Source: an uncultured cyanobacterium
GTDB taxonomy: Bacteria > Cyanobacteriota > Cyanobacteriia > PCC-6307 > Cyanobiaceae
Length of the DNA: 64,000 nt
Reading direction: 5' to 3'
Assembly (NCBI GenBank): GCA_903917565.1
Contig: CAIXBB010000005.1
Coordinates: 118,797 to 182,796, forward strand
Part shown: one piece after another, positions 63,132 through 64,000 of the stretch
Numbering within the stretch: the stretch's first letter is position 1
Layout: every line of letters begins with the position of its first letter
Position numbers and translations under genes: made by a program
Notes under the pieces: generated by a model
What the model saw: the letters and a program-made list of their open reading frames with translations, nothing else
Told to the model about the DNA's origin: nothing
Databases searched by the model: none

Positions 63132-64000
63132 GGGCCAGCACTTGCGTCTCGCCAAAGGTGACTCCGTTGGAGAATTGGAAGGCCTCAATCCTAAAGTCAC
63201 TGGACAGGAAATAATTCAAAATCGACAGCTGATCTCTGGTGGAAAAGTTCATTTCCAGATGCAGACCATTCCTGCGAACCGATGAGATGTCTGTAGACAT
63301 CAGATTCGAAAAGGTGACCGTATCCCTGTTCAAAGGATTGGGGTCATAGTCGGTGATCTGTTTCATGGATCCGCCCCTGACAATCACGTAGTTGTCGTTA
63401 CCCTCGCCACCATTGAGTGAGTCGCTGCCGGCACCTGCGACGAGGCGATCTCTGCCGCGCCCACCATGGAGAGCGTCATGACCTGAACCGCCATCAAGGA
63501 TGTCGTCGCCGTCACCGCCATGAAGCGTGTCATTACCATTTCCGCCAGTCAGAACATCGTGCATAACTCCTCCATTCAAAAGATCATGTCCGTCAAGTCC
63601 TTTGATGCGATTAGCCATATCATTGAAGCCGCCAAGGGTGTCATTCCCAGCAGTTGCACCACCCACCACCACGCGATCTCTCAGGTGCCTGTCCTCCCAG
63701 ACAATGCCGTTCGAGAATTGAAAGGCTTCAATTCGATAGATGTCAGAAGTAAAATAGTGATCCACTTTCAGCTGTCCTCCACTGGAGTAGCGCAATAGCA
63801 AGTGATTCCCGTCACGCTCTACCAAGGAGATATCCTGGGATCGCAAGTTATGGAAACTCACCACATCGCGGTTTCCCCTCACTGAGTCCGTATCACTGAT
63901 CTGCTTGTGATCGCCTCCCATGCCGATCACATACACATCATCCCCACTGCCGCCGTTCAGGCTGTCGTTGCCGCTGCCGGCGATCAACCTGTCACGTCCC
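63115..64000 (-). CDS. RTX-type calcium-binding repeat protein, C-terminal part (partial)
   Basis: The C-terminal ~295 residues of a protein whose N-terminal part lies beyond the right edge. It has glycine/aspartate-rich RTX repeats (GNDSLNGGSGDDVYVIG, GGNGNDTLHGGDGDDILDGG, SGHDALHGGRGRDRLVAGAG) and related modules rich in Asn/Asp/Ser. Two modules of about 100 residues, each starting GSxSLNGGxGxD and ending FQFSNG, are clear duplicates. RTX proteins are exported by type I secretion using a C-terminal signal and bind Ca2+. Base composition is visibly more AT-rich than neighbours, suggesting transfer. Confidence 0.85.
   Translation of the reverse strand, partial: GRDRLIAGSGNDSLNGGSGDDVYVIGMGGDHKQISDTDSVRGNRDVVSFHNLRSQDISLVERDGNHLLLRYSSGGQLKVDHYFTSDIYRIEAFQFSNGIVWEDRHLRDRVVVGGATAGNDTLGGFNDMANRIKGLDGHDLLNGGVMHDVLTGGNGNDTLHGGDGDDILDGGSGHDALHGGRGRDRLVAGAGSDSLNGGEGNDNYVIVRGGSMKQITDYDPNPLNRDTVTFSNLMSTDISSVRRNGLHLEMNFSTRDQLSILNYFLSSDFRIEAFQFSNGVTFGETQVLALIPPA

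Overview
The window looks like a piece of a high-GC unicellular cyanobacterium of the Cyanobium / freshwater-brackish alpha-Synechococcus type. The lineage markers seen are NdhL next to a DUF3007 gene and trpA, a cyAbrB regulator, a fused type-2 PyrF-PyrE, a Ycf52-like acetyltransferase, short-form HisG, several small picocyanobacterial proteins, and very GC-rich third codon positions. Genes are packed tightly: many neighbours overlap by 1-8 bases (ATGA or TGATG junctions) and several convergent pairs overlap at their 3' ends. The species assignment is an inference from gene content.

Layout. 1-7.5 kb: the start of dnaA (running out of the window), a lipoprotein-type HtrA protease, a pair of arsenosugar-type glycosyltransferases, a GNAT, an alpha/beta hydrolase, an ABC exporter coupled to hisG, and glyoxalase II. 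7.6-9.7 kb: a three-gene partner-switching module (STAS antagonist, HATPase kinase, cNMP-binding/PP2C phosphatase). 9.7-28.4 kb: transport and metabolism, including an iron-type ABC ATPase, RidA, a miniature SepF-like protein, an L,D-transpeptidase, an MFS-KefF-KefB run, a FAH-family hydrolase, malic enzyme, PyrF-PyrE, an RND pump and a Na,K-ATPase-like P-type ATPase. 28.5-29.05 kb: a small heat-shock protein with an AT-rich, repeat-bearing leader.

29.1-47.3 kb is the centre of the window: a complete bidirectional [NiFe] hydrogenase locus on the minus strand. Transcription order is hoxE, a scar of dead genes, hoxF-U-Y-H-W-hypA, an outer-membrane beta-barrel gene, then hypB-F-C-nifJ-DHOD-like-hypD-E. 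Pyruvate:ferredoxin oxidoreductase and a dihydroorotate-dehydrogenase-like flavoprotein sit inside the hyp operon and are translationally coupled to it. One locus could therefore oxidise pyruvate fermentatively, handle NAD(P)H/ferredoxin electrons, evolve or take up H2, and mature the enzyme. hoxE is separated from hoxF by about 0.8 kb holding a frameshifted substrate-binding-protein relic, a perfect 18-bp inverted repeat and a truncated GGDEF domain.

47.3-64 kb: a three-PAS diguanylate-cyclase-like sensor divergent from hoxE, small enzymes, a stand-alone Nif11-like peptide, tRNA-Leu(UAA), ndhL-DUF3007-trpA, a very small lipobox-bearing ORF made partly of 15-bp repeats, methyltransferase, YCII, c6-like cytochrome plus cyAbrB, a Nif11-cupin fusion, a frameshifted PsiE-family gene, a sigma-70 factor with repeats in its leader, a predicted secreted metallopeptidase, an orphan metal-ABC ATPase, an atypical SDR, a DUF1460 amidase-like protein and the 3' end of a lower-GC RTX-repeat protein that continues past the right edge.

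The strongest candidates for unusual biology are the hyp/nifJ/DHOD operon fusion, the hoxE-hoxF scar, the cNMP-gated partner switch, the Nif11-cupin fusion, and the two micro-ORFs at 53.5 and 47.5 kb.
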